Origin: Candidatus Brocadia sp. | Lineage (GTDB): Bacteria > Planctomycetota > Brocadiia > Brocadiales > Brocadiaceae | Length of the DNA stretch: 7,374 nucleotides | NCBI GenBank assembly: GCA_030837935.1 | Contig: JAUQXU010000119.1 | Location: 1-7,374, forward strand | Reading direction: 5' to 3' | Shown here: piece after piece, positions 7,317 to 7,374 of the stretch | How positions within the stretch are numbered: the first letter of the stretch is position 1 | How the letters are laid out: each line of letters starts with the position of its first letter | The notes under the pieces: generated by a model | What the model saw: only the letters and a program-made list of their open reading frames with translations | What the model was told of the DNA's origin: nothing | Databases searched by the model: none | Translations under genes and position numbers: made by a program

Positions 7317-7341
7317 TAGAGCGACGAGCCTCGTCGCTCTA
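7317..7341. repeat. 25-base near-perfect palindrome, possibly a dispersed repeat
   Basis: TAGAGCGACGAG (7317-7328) and CTCGTCGCTCTA (7330-7341) are exact reverse complements separated by a single C. It lies in the 197-base non-coding stretch after the CNNM-type gene (7178-7374), in which I find no gene. No T run follows on either strand, so it is not a typical intrinsic terminator. Its perfect arms and intergenic position are typical of REP- or MITE-like palindromes, but only one copy is in the window. A weaker hairpin (7353-7366; TCGCC, GAA loop, GGCCGA with one bulged C) follows it. The rest of the stretch shows nothing recognisable. Confidence 0.7.
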
Positions 7342-7374
7342 CAGATAAAAAGTCGCCGAAGGCCGAATTTAAAA

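Overview
The window is ordinary bacterial DNA carrying five genes, all on the + strand, with no tRNA, rRNA, CRISPR array, transposase or phage gene visible. Order: the C-terminal part of a molybdopterin oxidoreductase of the nitrate reductase (NasA/NapA-like) / formate dehydrogenase superfamily (3-1358, cut by the window start); a large PAS-PAS-GAF-PAS-GGDEF-EAL cyclic-di-GMP protein (1373-4438); a small GAF-PAS protein without an output domain (about 4603-5439); a PtsN-like PTS EIIA protein (about 5652-6110); and a CNNM/CorB-type membrane protein with DUF21 and CBS domains but no C-terminal CorC domain (6158-7177). The tail (7178-7374) is non-coding and holds a near-perfect 25-base palindrome.

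The layout falls into two blocks. The oxidoreductase and the GGDEF-EAL gene are 14 bases apart and probably share a transcript, which hints that respiratory or assimilatory nitrogen/redox metabolism and c-di-GMP signalling are expressed together. An A+T-rich gap (4439-4602) with a weak terminator-like hairpin and a perfect TATAAT box separates the GAF-PAS gene. A second gap (5440-5651) with a possible promoter and a GC hairpin precedes the ptsN-like gene, which is followed 47 bases later by the membrane protein gene with a strong Shine-Dalgarno site. That pair looks like an operon, and may link phosphotransfer signalling to divalent-cation transport.

The organism cannot be named from the sequence. 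The G+C content is moderate, higher in the oxidoreductase gene and visibly lower in the last gene. Shine-Dalgarno sites are used and the signalling proteins are multi-PAS, as in environmental Gram-negative bacteria. The combination would fit an anammox-type planctomycete or a deltaproteobacterium-like lineage, but this is a weak impression. I found no clearly new system. The best leads are the EAL domain with altered signature residues, the cysteine-containing orphan GAF-PAS sensor, the shortened CNNM protein beside ptsN, and the terminal palindrome.
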